64,000 nt of DNA from Thiohalomonas sp963783235 (GCA_963783235.1 CAWAMN010000001.1:1736001-1800000); one strand, 5' to 3'; positions 1-8,762 are shown, counted from the first letter of the stretch. Made by a program: numbers and translations. The notes: generated by a model not told the origin, from the letters alone.

Positions 1-70
1 CTACCGGTCCGGCGGCGCCGAGAAACAGCGCCACGGCGCTCCACATGATGACCTGTCGAATGTTGATCAC
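1..70 (-). CDS. mlaC: Start of a probable MlaC periplasmic phospholipid-binding protein (cut by window edge)
   Basis: Only the first 23 codons are inside the window. A GTG at 70-68 overlaps the TGA stop of mlaD (GTGA), so it is translationally coupled to it. The visible peptide has a charged start followed by a hydrophobic, Ala/Gly-rich run (MWSAVALFLGAAG), typical of a Sec signal peptide. In gammaproteobacterial mla operons the gene after mlaD is mlaC, which shuttles phospholipid between the MlaFEDB complex and MlaA at the outer membrane. Identity rests on position and signal peptide only. Confidence 0.6.
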   Translation of the reverse strand, partial: MINIRQVIMWSAVALFLGAAGPV

Positions 71-549
71 GGTTCGCTTCCTCCCTGTGAACCTTCCGAT
101 GCCTGCCGGAACAGGAATTGGCCGATGAGTTGCTCCAGGACCAGAGACGACTGGGTCAGGTGGATCACATCCCCCGCCTCCAGGTTCTCAAACGCCCCGC
201 CCGGCTCCAGCCCGACGTATTTCTCCCCAAGCAACCCGGAGGTCAGCACTGCGGCGCTGGTGTCCTCGGGCAACTGGTCGTATTGGGAATCGATACGCAT
301 GGTAACCACGGCCTCGAAGGTCTTCTCATCGAAGCCGATATCCACCACGCGGCCGATACGTACACCGGCCATCGTGACCGGCGAGCGGACATTCAACCCG
401 CTTATGTTTTCGAAGCGCGCCCGGATCTGGTAACCCTCGTCCCCGCTGACCACCGTCAGGTTACTCACCTGCATCGCCAGCATGAAAAGGGCTGCGAGCC
501 CCCCGGCCACAAACACGCCCACCCAAATTTCAATCGTCCTAGAACGCAT
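67..549 (-). CDS. mlaD: MlaD, MCE-domain subunit of the phospholipid ABC transporter
   Basis: 160 residues. A single N-terminal membrane anchor (about residues 7-28, after MRSRTIEIW) is followed by an MCE/MlaD domain (about 38-115) with SGLNVRSPVTMAGVRIGRV and the SGLLGEKYVGL strand typical of the family. MlaD forms a hexameric ring in the periplasm that binds phospholipid and sits on MlaFE. I chose the ATG at 549, which overlaps the mlaE stop (TGATG), over a longer reading because the anchor then lies at the N-terminus. It is part of an mlaF-E-D-C operon on the minus strand. Confidence 0.95.
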   Translation of the reverse strand: MRSRTIEIWVGVFVAGGLAALFMLAMQVSNLTVVSGDEGYQIRARFENISGLNVRSPVTMAGVRIGRVVDIGFDEKTFEAVVTMRIDSQYDQLPEDTSAAVLTSGLLGEKYVGLEPGGAFENLEAGDVIHLTQSSLVLEQLIGQFLFRQASEGSQGGSEP

Positions 550-1346
550 CAAGGTTCCCCGAACATCAAAGCCGTCAAAATGAAGTCCAGTCCCAGCACC
601 GCCAGCGAGGTGTGGACCACCGTGCGGGTCGTGGCCCGGCTCACCCCTTCCGAAGTCGGTACGGCGTCGTACCCCTCGAAAACGGCAATCCACGAGGCGG
701 CGAAACCGAACGCCAGACTCTTGATAACGCCATTGTTGACGTCATCCCAGAAATCAACGCTATTCTGCATCTGCGCCCAATAGGCGCCCTCATCGACACC
801 CAGCAGCCCCACGCCCACAAAATAGCCGCCTATGACACCGACAGCGCTGAAGATCGCCGCAAGCAGGGGCAGGGAGATGAAGCCCGCCAGGAAACGCGGC
901 GCCAGTGTTCGCTTGATCGGGTCGACCGCCATCATCTCCATTCCGGAGAGCTGCTCGGTGGCCTTCATGAGGCCGATCTCCGCCGTCAGGGCCGATCCGG
1001 CCCGACCGGCGAACAGCAGCGCAGTGACTACGGGTCCCAATTCACGGACCAGCGTCAGGGCCACCACGGTACCCAGGGACTGCTCGGCCCCGAAATCCAC
1101 TAACGTATAATAGCCCTGCAGCCCCAGCACCATACCGACGAAGAGTCCCGAGACCACGATAATGAGCAAAGAGAGTACGCCGACGCTGTAAATCTGCTGG
1201 ATCACCAAGCCGAAGCGCGGCACCAGGGCCGGCTGGCGGGCCAGGATGGAAAACAGCAACAGATGACCGCGACCGAGCCGCTCGAAAAAGCCCAAGGCGC
1301 TGGCCCCCATTCCCTGGAGCCAGCGGGCGGGTCCCCTTATTGCCAT
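549..1346 (-). CDS. mlaE: MlaE, permease of the phospholipid (Mla) ABC transporter
   Basis: 265 residues, the usual MlaE/DUF140 permease length. It has five or so hydrophobic segments and the family core LVRELGPVVTALLFAGRAGS followed by AEIGLMKATEQLSGMEMMAVDP, the cytoplasmic coupling region. It is an inner-membrane component partnering MlaF and MlaD in retrograde phospholipid transport. The ATG at 1346 lies 10 bases inside the end of mlaF; a longer in-frame reading exists, but its N-terminal 36 residues are Arg/Pro-rich and out-of-frame with mlaF coding, so it was not used. Confidence 0.95.
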   Translation of the reverse strand: MAIRGPARWLQGMGASALGFFERLGRGHLLLFSILARQPALVPRFGLVIQQIYSVGVLSLLIIVVSGLFVGMVLGLQGYYTLVDFGAEQSLGTVVALTLVRELGPVVTALLFAGRAGSALTAEIGLMKATEQLSGMEMMAVDPIKRTLAPRFLAGFISLPLLAAIFSAVGVIGGYFVGVGLLGVDEGAYWAQMQNSVDFWDDVNNGVIKSLAFGFAASWIAVFEGYDAVPTSEGVSRATTRTVVHTSLAVLGLDFILTALMFGEP

Positions 1347-2167
1347 GAACGGCCCCCTTCGCTCCCGGCGAGCAGGTCTTCGGTGAAATCCGGGGCGGGG
1401 TAATGAAAAGGAACCGGGCCGTCCGGCAGCGCCTGGAGGAACTGACGGGCCCATTCGGACTCATACCGCTCAAGCTCGCCCGGAGTGCCGTGGGCCACCA
1501 CCTTTCCGTCTGACAGCAGATAGATATCATCGGCGATGGCCGCCGTCTCCTGCACATCGTGGGAGACGATGACGCTGGTCAGCCCCAAGGCATCGTTCAG
1601 TTCCCGAATGAGCTTCACCAGCACCCCCATCGAGATGGGATCCTGCCCGGTAAAAGGCTCGTCATACATAATCATCATTGGATCCAGCGCGATCGCCCGG
1701 GCCAGGGCAACGCGCCGCGCCATCCCCCCGGAAAGTTCGGCGGTGGTGAGCTGACGCGCGCCGCGCAGGCCGACGGCCTCCAGTTTCATCAGCACCAGGT
1801 CCCGAATCATCGACTCGGGCAAGTCGGTATGCTCGCGCAGGGGAAAGGCAACGTTGTCGAAGACGTTGAGGTCGGTCAGCAGCGCCCCGCTCTGGAACAG
1901 CATGCCCATGCGCTGGCGCAACCGGTACAGGTCGCGGGTTCGGAGCTTCGGCACCTCAAGGCCGTCGACGCGTATGCTCCCCTTGTCGGGCCGGAGTTGA
2001 CCGCCGATCAGGCGCAGCAGCGTCGTCTTGCCGGTACCGCTGGGTCCCATGATGGCAGTGACCCGACCGCGGTGAATATCAATGTCCACACCGTCGAAAA
2101 TGATCTTGTTTCCGCGCGCGAAATGCAGGTCGCGGATACTCACCAACGGTTCACTTTCCGAGGACAT
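1337..2167 (-). CDS. mlaF: MlaF, ATPase of the phospholipid (Mla) ABC transporter
   Basis: 276 residues. Walker A GPSGTGKTT (about residue 42), signature LSGGMARRVALARAI, Walker B MIMYDEP followed by FTGQDP, and the H-loop VSHDV are all present. It is the first gene of the minus-strand mla operon and overlaps mlaE by 10 bases. It energises phospholipid movement across the periplasm. In Escherichia coli this operon is followed on the same strand by yrbG and kdsD; here yrbG-kdsD lie on the opposite strand about 1.8 kb away, so the ancestral cluster has been inverted or rearranged. Confidence 0.96.
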   Translation of the reverse strand: MSSESEPLVSIRDLHFARGNKIIFDGVDIDIHRGRVTAIMGPSGTGKTTLLRLIGGQLRPDKGSIRVDGLEVPKLRTRDLYRLRQRMGMLFQSGALLTDLNVFDNVAFPLREHTDLPESMIRDLVLMKLEAVGLRGARQLTTAELSGGMARRVALARAIALDPMMIMYDEPFTGQDPISMGVLVKLIRELNDALGLTSVIVSHDVQETAAIADDIYLLSDGKVVAHGTPGELERYESEWARQFLQALPDGPVPFHYPAPDFTEDLLAGSEGGRSWQ

Positions 2168-2355
2168 TCCAATCCCTTTTTCTTTTTGGATGCAAAGTGT
2201 CCGCTATCGGCCACCTTAGCGTCAACTCGCCAGTCTTTCCGATTGGGAGCAGATCTCCCCGGACGGGATGAGGATGCCCCGAACAAATGGTTAGTTGCTC
2301 TATCAGGGTAATCGATAAAAACGCCCTTGCCAGGTCGTTTTACTCCCCTTCGCCG

Positions 2356-2973
2356 CTAAACCCCCAGCAGCTCGGCGATGATGCGGGTCTGATGCATCGT
2401 TTGCAGCGCATCGGGCCCACTCCCGCACCACAGCAACGTCTCTTCCGCACCCGTGGCGGCCAGGCGCTCGAGCATTTCGCGAATCACCGCCGGCTCGAGG
2501 GGGTGCTCGGCACAGCGCCGGACCGCCAACCGCCCCGGTCCGCGACACCCCTTGCCGTCCGCCGGGCAAATGTCCGCCCACTCGGGCTGCACCTCTGCAG
2601 CAATCAGGCAAACCGGAGCAAGCGCGCTCAGAACGGGATCGGGAAGAGCGTCGGAGAGCGCTTCGTGTCCATGGTCGGCGACAAAGCCACCCAGACGGTC
2701 ACCCAGTAGTGCTGCGGTCGCGGTCAACCGATCGGGTTCCGTCGATTCCGGGCCCTCGGCCGGCAGTTCCAAATAGAAGCGGAAGGCCTCGCTGGTATCA
2801 CCGCGCCACTCCTCTGCCGTTTCCCCAGTCAGTCCGCCCCATTCGGCAAACGGCACGACCACCGCCGAAAATTGACTGGCATAATAGCCAAGCCGCCACT
2901 CCCTGGGGAGGTCATCCGGGTAGAAACGCCCCTGCCAAAGGTCGTGCTCCCAACTGTAGGCTCCAATCCGCAC
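2356..2973 (-). CDS. Protein resembling the DUF72 (YecE) family
   Basis: 205 residues from a GTG at 2973, which has AGGAG eight bases upstream. The start VRIGAYSWEHDLW followed by FYPDDLPREWRLGYYA resembles the opening of DUF72/YecE-type TIM-barrel proteins, but the rest is short for that family (usually about 240-270 residues) and I recognise no catalytic motif. It is the sole gene between mlaF and the divergent mlaA. It reads cleanly with good codon use, so it is a real gene; the function is unknown. Confidence 0.6.
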   Translation of the reverse strand: MRIGAYSWEHDLWQGRFYPDDLPREWRLGYYASQFSAVVVPFAEWGGLTGETAEEWRGDTSEAFRFYLELPAEGPESTEPDRLTATAALLGDRLGGFVADHGHEALSDALPDPVLSALAPVCLIAAEVQPEWADICPADGKGCRGPGRLAVRRCAEHPLEPAVIREMLERLAATGAEETLLWCGSGPDALQTMHQTRIIAELLGV

Positions 2974-3155
2974 AACGGCGTCTCCTGCTGTCCTGTAAAG
3001 GAGGGCAATGATAACCTGCCATGGCACCAATCCCGAATCAGCCCTGCCGGGCGGGGGCCGATAAAATCGGCTCCGAGGATGGAAATCTTGATCGCGGCAC
3101 GGCCCCCTGCGGATAATGCGCGCTCTTTAAGCGTGGGAAAGAAGGAACAACGAAG

Positions 3156-3927
3156 GTGTTGCCAACCCCGAAACTGCTCCTGACGGGAGTACTGCTGCTT
3201 CTGGCCGGCGCCGCCGCCGCCGCACAAGAAGCCGCCCCCGAGGGGCCCAACGACCCTTTTGAAGGATTTAACCGGGCCGTCTACCGGTTCAACGACACCT
3301 TCGACCGCGCGCTGCTAAAACCGGTAGCCCGTACGTATCAGAAGGTTGTCCCCAAGCCGGTCAACCGCGGGATTTCCAATTTTTTCAGCAATCTCGGCGA
3401 CGTGGTCGTTCTGTTCAACGATGTGTTCCAGCTCAAATTCGCACAAGCCGCCTCCGACCTGGGACGCATTACCTTCAACACCACCGTTGGATTGGGCGGA
3501 TTCATCGATGTGGCCACGCCCATGGAATTCCCCGAAACATGATGAGGACTTCGGGCAGACGCTGGGTTACTGGGGCGTGGGAAACGGTCCTTACCTGGTG
3601 CTGCCGTTTCTCGGGCCCAGCACCGTGCGCGACGGCATCGGCCGAATCCCGGATGCTTACGTCTATCCGGTCTATCGGCTGGAAGACGACACCGCGCGCA
3701 GGAGTCTGGTTGCACTGGAGGCGGTAGACACCCGGGCCAAACTACTGCGGGCCAGTCGGGTTCTGGAGGAGGCGGCACTGGACCCCTACGCGTTCATGCG
3801 GGACGCCTATCTGCAGCGGCGTAAGAATCTGGTTTACGATGGCAACCCGCCGGTGCCCGAGCTGGATCCCTTCCTGGATGACTCGTTCCTCGACGAGTCG
3901 GCCCCCGATTCGCCAGGGTCACCTTAG
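3156..3927 (+). pseudogene. mlaA: MlaA (VacJ) outer-membrane lipoprotein-type protein, broken by a one-base frameshift
   Basis: The first part, from a GTG at 3156, has a signal sequence and then NDPFEGFNRAVYRFND, the MlaA/VacJ hallmark, up to GFIDVATPMEF. A stop follows at 3540. The rest of the family sequence (HDEDFGQTLGYWGVGNGPY, then LPFLGPSTVRDGIGR) continues one frame over to 3927. Removing one C from the C run at 3530-3533 gives MEFPKHDEDFGQ and restores a single reading frame. MlaA removes phospholipid from the outer leaflet and works with the mlaFEDC products encoded nearby. No cysteine lipobox is obvious at the signal-peptide end (AAAAAQEA). Either a sequence error or a recent null mutation. 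Confidence 0.88.
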
Positions 3928-3946
3928 CGACCGTTCCGGAGAAAGC

Positions 3947-4936
3947 ATGCTGTTATCCTCTTCGCTCGCCGTGCTGGCCGGCTTTGCCCTGCTGGTATGG
4001 GGTGCCGATCGTTTCGTGGAAGGCGCTGCCGCCATCGCCCGCAACCTGGGCGTATCGCCGATGGTGATCGGCCTGACGATTGTCGGGGTAGGCACTTCGG
4101 CCCCCGAAATCCTGGTCTCGGCCGTGGCCGCCTGGTCCGGCAGTCCGGACATGGGCGTGGGCAACGCGCTGGGCTCCAATATCACCAATGTGGCGCTGGT
4201 GCTTGGGACCACGGCAGTGGTCACCCCGCTTTCGGTGCGCTCGGAGACCCTGCGCCGCGAATTCCCGCTGCTGCTGGTGGTGATGCTACTCGCGTTGGGG
4301 TTGCTGCTGGACGGGCACCTGGGGCGACTCGATGGCCTTCTGCTGGTGGCGGGCATGGGCCTTGTTATCTATTGGATAGTGACCTTGGCCCTTCGCCAGC
4401 GTGCGGGCGGCGAGGTCGATCCGCTGGAATCCGAATACAGCGATGAACTCCCCCCGGAGATGACCACCGGCAAGGCGCTGTTCTGGCTGGCCCTGGGCAT
4501 GGCAGTGCTGCTCGGCAGCTCCCGGCTCCTGGTCTGGGGAGCGGTGAACATTGCCGAGTGGTTCGAGGTGCCGGACCTGATCATCGGGCTGACGATCGTC
4601 GCGCTGGGCACCAGCCTGCCGGAGCTGGCCGCCTCGGTCATGAGTGCACTGAAGGGAGAGCACGACATTGCCATCGGCAACGTGTTGGGCTCCAATATGT
4701 TCAACCTGTTGGCCGTGCTGGGTATGCCTGGGCTTATCCACCCGGCCATGCTTCAGGGGGATGTTCTCACGCGCGACTACCCGATCATGATCGGCTTGAG
4801 CGTAGCGCTGTTCGCCATGGCGTACGGATTCCGCAAACCCGGGCATATCAGCCGCGCCGAGGGCGGCATTCTGTTGGCGGCCTACGTCGGCTATATGTGG
4901 TTGCTGTATGAGAGCGTCCGAGGGGCGGCCGCCTAA
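3947..4936 (+). CDS. yrbG: YrbG-type calcium/sodium antiporter (CaCA family)
   Basis: 329 residues of mostly membrane sequence with the two internally duplicated alpha-repeats of Na+/Ca2+ exchangers: GLTIVGVGTSAPEILVS with ALGSNITN in the first half, and GLTIVALGTSLPELAAS with VLGSNMFN in the second. These acidic repeats form the ion site. The ATG at 3947 begins directly with a membrane segment. It sits 19 bases after the mlaA stop and heads the LPS/lpt gene series, as yrbG does in E. coli. It is an inner-membrane protein; the transported ion is inferred from the family. Confidence 0.93.
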   Translation: MLLSSSLAVLAGFALLVWGADRFVEGAAAIARNLGVSPMVIGLTIVGVGTSAPEILVSAVAAWSGSPDMGVGNALGSNITNVALVLGTTAVVTPLSVRSETLRREFPLLLVVMLLALGLLLDGHLGRLDGLLLVAGMGLVIYWIVTLALRQRAGGEVDPLESEYSDELPPEMTTGKALFWLALGMAVLLGSSRLLVWGAVNIAEWFEVPDLIIGLTIVALGTSLPELAASVMSALKGEHDIAIGNVLGSNMFNLLAVLGMPGLIHPAMLQGDVLTRDYPIMIGLSVALFAMAYGFRKPGHISRAEGGILLAAYVGYMWLLYESVRGAAA

Positions 4937-4973
4937 CGGCCGCACCATTCCCAACTCCATCTGAGGTGCCAAG

Positions 4974-5174
4974 ATGCAGACCGAACAAATCAACGTACAG
5001 AACGTCAAATGCGCTGGCTGCGTAAGTAACATCGAAAATGGCCTCAAAGAGCTGCCCGGCGTCAGTGAAGTCGAAGTGGTGATCGACGGCGGCCAAGTCA
5101 CCGTCAAGGGCGATGCCCTCGACCGCGCTGAAATCGCCGCCAAACTCAAAGAATTGGGTTATCCGGAGGCCTGA
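4974..5174 (+). CDS. Small HMA-domain metal-binding protein
   Basis: 66 residues, a single heavy-metal-associated domain: ferredoxin-like length and pattern with CAGC as the CxxC metal site in loop 1 (NVKCAGCVSNIENGL), then LPGVSEVEVVIDGGQVTVKG. Such proteins carry Cu(I) or another soft metal to a P-type ATPase or a sensor, but no such partner is in the window. Its stop overlaps the kdsD start (TGATG), so it is co-translated with an LPS-sugar gene, an unusual setting. A GAGG element precedes the ATG. Confidence 0.85.
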   Translation: MQTEQINVQNVKCAGCVSNIENGLKELPGVSEVEVVIDGGQVTVKGDALDRAEIAAKLKELGYPEA

Positions 5175-6157
5175 TGCGCTCTGCCGACGATGTCCGTCTT
5201 TGCGAATTGGGCCGTGCGGTGCTGGAAACCGAGGCCCGGGCGGTGGCGTCGTTGGCGGAACGCCTCGATGGCGAGTTTGCCACCGCCTGCCGACTGATGC
5301 TGACTTGCGAGGGGCGGGTGGTGGTCACCGGCATGGGCAAGTCGGGCCATGTGGGGGCCAAGATTGCCGCCACACTGGCCAGCACCGGTACCCCGGCCTT
5401 CTTTGTCCATCCCGGCGAAGCCAGCCACGGCGATCTGGGAATGATAACGACCAAGGACGTGGTGCTGGCGCTATCCAATTCCGGGGAAACGGACGAACTG
5501 CTCACCATTCTGCCGCTCATCAAGCGGTTGGATGTCCCCATGATCGCCCTCACCGGCAAGCCGTCGTCGCGCCTCGCGCAGACCGCAACGGTACACATCA
5601 ACGTATCGGTTGAAAAAGAGGCGTGTCCACTGGGATTGGCACCGACCGCCAGTACCACGGCGACCCTGGCCATGGGCGATGCCATGGCCGTGGCCCTTTT
5701 GGAGTCACGTGGCTTCACCGCCGAGGATTTCGCCCGGTCCCACCCCGCCGGCACGCTGGGGCGGCGCCTGCTGCTGCGCATCGAGGATTTGATGCATACC
5801 GGAGAGGCCTCGCCGCGGGTCCATGAAAAGGCACGGCTCTCGGAGGCGCTGGTAGAGATGACCCGCAAGGGCCTGGGAATGACAGCCATCGTCGATGCCG
5901 AAGACCGCTTGGTTGGTATCTTCACCGACGGGGATTTACGCCGGCTGCTTGACCACGGCGACTTCCAGTTCTCCAATGTGCCGATTGCCGAAGTCATGCA
6001 CCGGGGCGGTGTCACCGCCCGGCCCGCGATGCTCGCGGCGGAGGCCCTGAAGGTGATGGAATCAAGGAAAATCAATGCCTTGCCAGTGGTGGACGACCAC
6101 AACAGACTGCTCGGCGCACTCAATATGCACGATTTGCTGCGGGCCGGCGTTGTATAA
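5174..6157 (+). CDS. kdsD: D-arabinose 5-phosphate isomerase KdsD
   Basis: 327 residues. A SIS domain (about 40-175) with VVTGMGKSGHVGAKIAATL and FVHPGEASHGDLGM is followed by the LGRRLLLR linker and a CBS pair (about 205-325). It interconverts ribulose 5-phosphate and arabinose 5-phosphate, the first step toward KDO of the LPS inner core. It overlaps the upstream HMA gene by one base and is followed, after a repeat-bearing gap of about 145 bases, by kdsC, the order found in E. coli. Confidence 0.96.
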   Translation: MRSADDVRLCELGRAVLETEARAVASLAERLDGEFATACRLMLTCEGRVVVTGMGKSGHVGAKIAATLASTGTPAFFVHPGEASHGDLGMITTKDVVLALSNSGETDELLTILPLIKRLDVPMIALTGKPSSRLAQTATVHINVSVEKEACPLGLAPTASTTATLAMGDAMAVALLESRGFTAEDFARSHPAGTLGRRLLLRIEDLMHTGEASPRVHEKARLSEALVEMTRKGLGMTAIVDAEDRLVGIFTDGDLRRLLDHGDFQFSNVPIAEVMHRGGVTARPAMLAAEALKVMESRKINALPVVDDHNRLLGALNMHDLLRAGVV

Positions 6158-6167
6158 CGTAGATAAA

Positions 6168-6271
6168 GGTACGAGATACGAGATGCGAGATACGAAGGGT
6201 GGAGGCGCTGCGCGCGCCGTTTTAATCGAAATCAGCGTCGCAAAGCGACACACTCCCCCGTATCTCGTACC
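6168..6271 (+). repeat. Inverted 13-bp repeat with heptamer-like units between kdsD and kdsC
   Basis: GGTACGAGATACG at 6168-6180 is repeated as its perfect reverse complement at 6259-6271. The left arm runs into further ACGAGAT-like units (to about 6197). The enclosed 78 bases are partly GC-palindromic (GGCGCTGCGCGCGCC). The unit length of seven bases recalls the heptamer arrays at 34.9 and 36.9 kb. It lies within the LPS operon and would form a long hairpin in the transcript. Confidence 0.7.
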
Positions 6272-6303
6272 TAATATCTCCTATCCGGAGCTGGGGTAGA
6301 CAT

Positions 6304-6828
6304 ATGCAGGACCTACTGGAAAAAGCCGCCCGAATTCGTCTCTTGATCTTCGATGTCGACGGCGTACTGACCGACGGCAGCCTTTTCATCGGCGACGACG
6401 GTCAGGAATACAAGGCCTTTAATTCGCGCGACGGCCACGGGATGAAGATGCTGCAGGCCAGCGGCGTCGAGATCGGCGTCATCACCGGGCGCACCTCCGA
6501 GGTGGTCAGGCTGCGCATGGAGAGCCTCGCTATCCGCCACGTCTACCAAGGGCGGATGGAGAAGCTCCCGGCCTTCGAGGATCTACTCGCGGCCACCGGA
6601 GTGGCCGCCGAAGAGGTCGCCTACGTCGGGGATGATGTCATGGACCTTCCGGTCATGCGGCGGGTCGGTCTGGCGGTTGCGGTTCAGGATGCCCATGCCT
6701 TGGTCAAGAAACACAGCCACTGGATCACCCCCAACCGAGGCGGCCGGGGTGCGGGCCGGGACGTTTGCGAACTCATCATGGAGGCGCAGGGCACCCTTGA
6801 TGGGCAGCTCGCTCCCTATCTTCGATGA
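6304..6828 (+). CDS. kdsC: 3-deoxy-D-manno-octulosonate 8-phosphate phosphatase KdsC
   Basis: 174 residues, a C0-type HAD phosphatase without a cap domain. Motif I is FDVDGVLTDGSLF (about 17-29), then GVITGRTSEVV (motif II) and YVGDDVMDLPVM (motif IV). It releases inorganic phosphate from KDO-8-P to give KDO. The ATG at 6304 follows GGAGC, and the end overlaps lptC by four bases (ATGA). Confidence 0.96.
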   Translation: MQDLLEKAARIRLLIFDVDGVLTDGSLFIGDDGQEYKAFNSRDGHGMKMLQASGVEIGVITGRTSEVVRLRMESLAIRHVYQGRMEKLPAFEDLLAATGVAAEEVAYVGDDVMDLPVMRRVGLAVAVQDAHALVKKHSHWITPNRGGRGAGRDVCELIMEAQGTLDGQLAPYLR

Positions 6829-7394
6829 ATCGTCGCACCCTGCTCTTCGTACTCTTTGCTTTAGGGGCGCTGCTGCTGAGCAACTGGTTGTCTCGACAAG
6901 CCGAGGATGAGCAGGCGCGGAGCGAACAGGTTCGCCGCCATATTCCCGATTATTTTCTGAACGATTTCACAGCGACCACCATGGGGCCGACCGGTCAGCC
7001 CGAATACCGGCTCTCTGCCGAGCGCATGGAGCACTACCCCGATACGGATACCTCCGAACTGACGAAGCCGCAGATGGTGTTCTATCGAACCGGAGAGCGA
7101 AATTGGCACGCTCGCGCCAATCGCGGCCGGGTAGGCCCCGGGGGCGAAGTGGTGTACCTTAGCGGCAATGTCGAAATACATCAGCCGGGAGTCGTTGGTG
7201 AGCCTCCCAGGCGACTGGTTACCGACCACATCGAGATGTATCCGCAGCGAGATTATGCGGAGACCGATGCTCCGGTGACGGTCACGGGCCCGCGGACTCG
7301 AATCGATGGCGTGGGGTTGCGGGCTTATCTGGAGCAAGAGCGTCTTGTGCTGCTTTCCGAGGTATCTGGAACCCATGAGCCAACCAACCGATAA
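6825..7394 (+). CDS. lptC: LptC, membrane-anchored LPS transport protein
   Basis: 189 residues. A single N-terminal membrane anchor (about 5-22: TLLFVLFALGALLLSNWL) is followed by a periplasmic beta-jellyroll with the LptC pattern YFLNDFTATTMGPTGQPEYR, then RGRVGPGGEVVYLSGNVEI. LptC receives LPS from the LptBFG ATPase and passes it to LptA. It is coupled to kdsC by an ATGA overlap. Confidence 0.94.
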   Translation: MNRRTLLFVLFALGALLLSNWLSRQAEDEQARSEQVRRHIPDYFLNDFTATTMGPTGQPEYRLSAERMEHYPDTDTSELTKPQMVFYRTGERNWHARANRGRVGPGGEVVYLSGNVEIHQPGVVGEPPRRLVTDHIEMYPQRDYAETDAPVTVTGPRTRIDGVGLRAYLEQERLVLLSEVSGTHEPTNR

Positions 7395-7464
7395 TTCGGT
7401 TCGCCTCCACAAATCGCCGTCGCGGGAATGTTCCACACGCGATAAGTTCACGCGCTCCGGCGTG

Positions 7465-8019
7465 ATGCGGCTCAAAGGGGCGCTCACCGCCCCTGCCCGA
7501 CGATGGACAGGAACCACCCTGCTCTGGCTCATGGCGCTACTCGCCCCCTCCATGGCTGCGGCGCTCTCCGGCGATCGCCAACAGCCGATCCATATCCGTG
7601 CCGACAGTGTCGAAATCAATGAGAAAACCGGGGTCAGCGTCTACACCGGCGATGTCAACGTGACCCAGGGCAGCATGGAACTCACCGCCGACCAATTGAT
7701 CGTCTATCGCAAAAACGGCGAAATGGATCGCATGGAGAGCAAGGGCAGGCCCGCCACGTTCCGACAGCAGCCCGACGGAGCCGAACAGGAGGTGCGCGGC
7801 CAGGCACGGCGCATCGAATACGATGCCGAGACCCAGAAGGCCTATCTCATCGGCGAAGGTCACGTCTGGCGCGGCAAGGATGAATTCCTCGGCGAGCGCA
7901 TCGTCTATGACACCGTCGATAGCATCGTCCAGGCCACGGGCGGTGAGGATGGCGAGAAAGACGCCCGGGTCCACGCGGTGATCCAGCCCAAGAAGGACCA
8001 GGAGAAGGGATCGCCATGA
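7465..8019 (+). CDS. lptA: LptA, periplasmic LPS bridge protein
   Basis: 184 residues from the ATG at 7465, giving a signal peptide of ordinary length (charged MRLKGALTAPARRW, hydrophobic LLWLMALLAPS, cut near AAA). The OstA-like domain follows: PIHIRADSVEINEKTGVSVY, then GDVNVTQGSMELTADQL and ARRIEYDAETQKAYLIGEG. An upstream in-frame ATG at 7375 overlaps the end of lptC and may be the real start; neither has a strong ribosome site. LptA polymerises into the trans-periplasmic bridge for LPS. It overlaps lptB by ATGA. Confidence 0.92.
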   Translation: MRLKGALTAPARRWTGTTLLWLMALLAPSMAAALSGDRQQPIHIRADSVEINEKTGVSVYTGDVNVTQGSMELTADQLIVYRKNGEMDRMESKGRPATFRQQPDGAEQEVRGQARRIEYDAETQKAYLIGEGHVWRGKDEFLGERIVYDTVDSIVQATGGEDGEKDARVHAVIQPKKDQEKGSP

Positions 8020-8762
8020 CGGCAGCCGCCGGGGAAAGGGCCCGTCTGGCCGGTCTCAAGCTCGCCAAACACTACCGTTCGAGAACCGTGGTCGATGACG
8101 TCTCCGTCGAGATTTACAGCGGCGAAGTCGTCGGACTTCTCGGCCCCAACGGTGCCGGTAAAACCACCTGCTTTTATATGATCGTCGGGCTCATTCCCTG
8201 TGATACCGGGCGCATCCTTCTGGACGGCGAGGATCTCACTCGCCAGACCATGCACCGCCGGGCACGGCGGGGAGTGGGTTACCTTCCTCAGGAGGCCTCC
8301 ATTTTTCGTAAGCTCACGGTCAGCGAGAACATCATGGCCATCCTCGAAACGCGGGCGGACCTCGATCGGGGCGAGCGTGAGGACCACTTGGAATCGCTCC
8401 TTGAGGAACTGCATATCACTCATATCCGCAATAATGTCGGCATGAGCCTGTCCGGGGGTGAGAGACGACGGGTCGAAATCGCCCGCGCGCTGGCCACCGA
8501 GCCCCGTTTCATCCTCCTCGATGAGCCTTTCGCCGGCGTGGATCCTATTTCGGTGATAGACATCCAGGGCATCATCAAGCATCTTCAGGAGCGTGAAATC
8601 GGCGTACTGATCACCGATCATAACGTCCGCGAAACGCTGGGAATCTGCGAACGCGGTTACATACTTAACGAAGGCAGGGTGATCGCGCAGGGAAATCCCG
8701 ACGAACTGTTGTCCAATCAACAGGTGCGGGATGTCTACCTGGGCCAGCACTTCCGACTCTGA
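8016..8762 (+). CDS. lptB: LptB, ATPase of the LPS export ABC transporter
   Basis: 248 residues. Walker A GPNGAGKTT, Q-loop YLPQEASIFRKLTV, signature LSGGERRRVEIARAL, Walker B FILLDEPFAGVDP and H-loop ITDHNVRETL are all intact and match LptB closely. With LptFG (not in this window) it extracts LPS from the inner membrane. It is the last gene of the kdsD-kdsC-lptCAB run before rpoN. Confidence 0.97.
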   Translation: MTAAAGERARLAGLKLAKHYRSRTVVDDVSVEIYSGEVVGLLGPNGAGKTTCFYMIVGLIPCDTGRILLDGEDLTRQTMHRRARRGVGYLPQEASIFRKLTVSENIMAILETRADLDRGEREDHLESLLEELHITHIRNNVGMSLSGGERRRVEIARALATEPRFILLDEPFAGVDPISVIDIQGIIKHLQEREIGVLITDHNVRETLGICERGYILNEGRVIAQGNPDELLSNQQVRDVYLGQHFRL

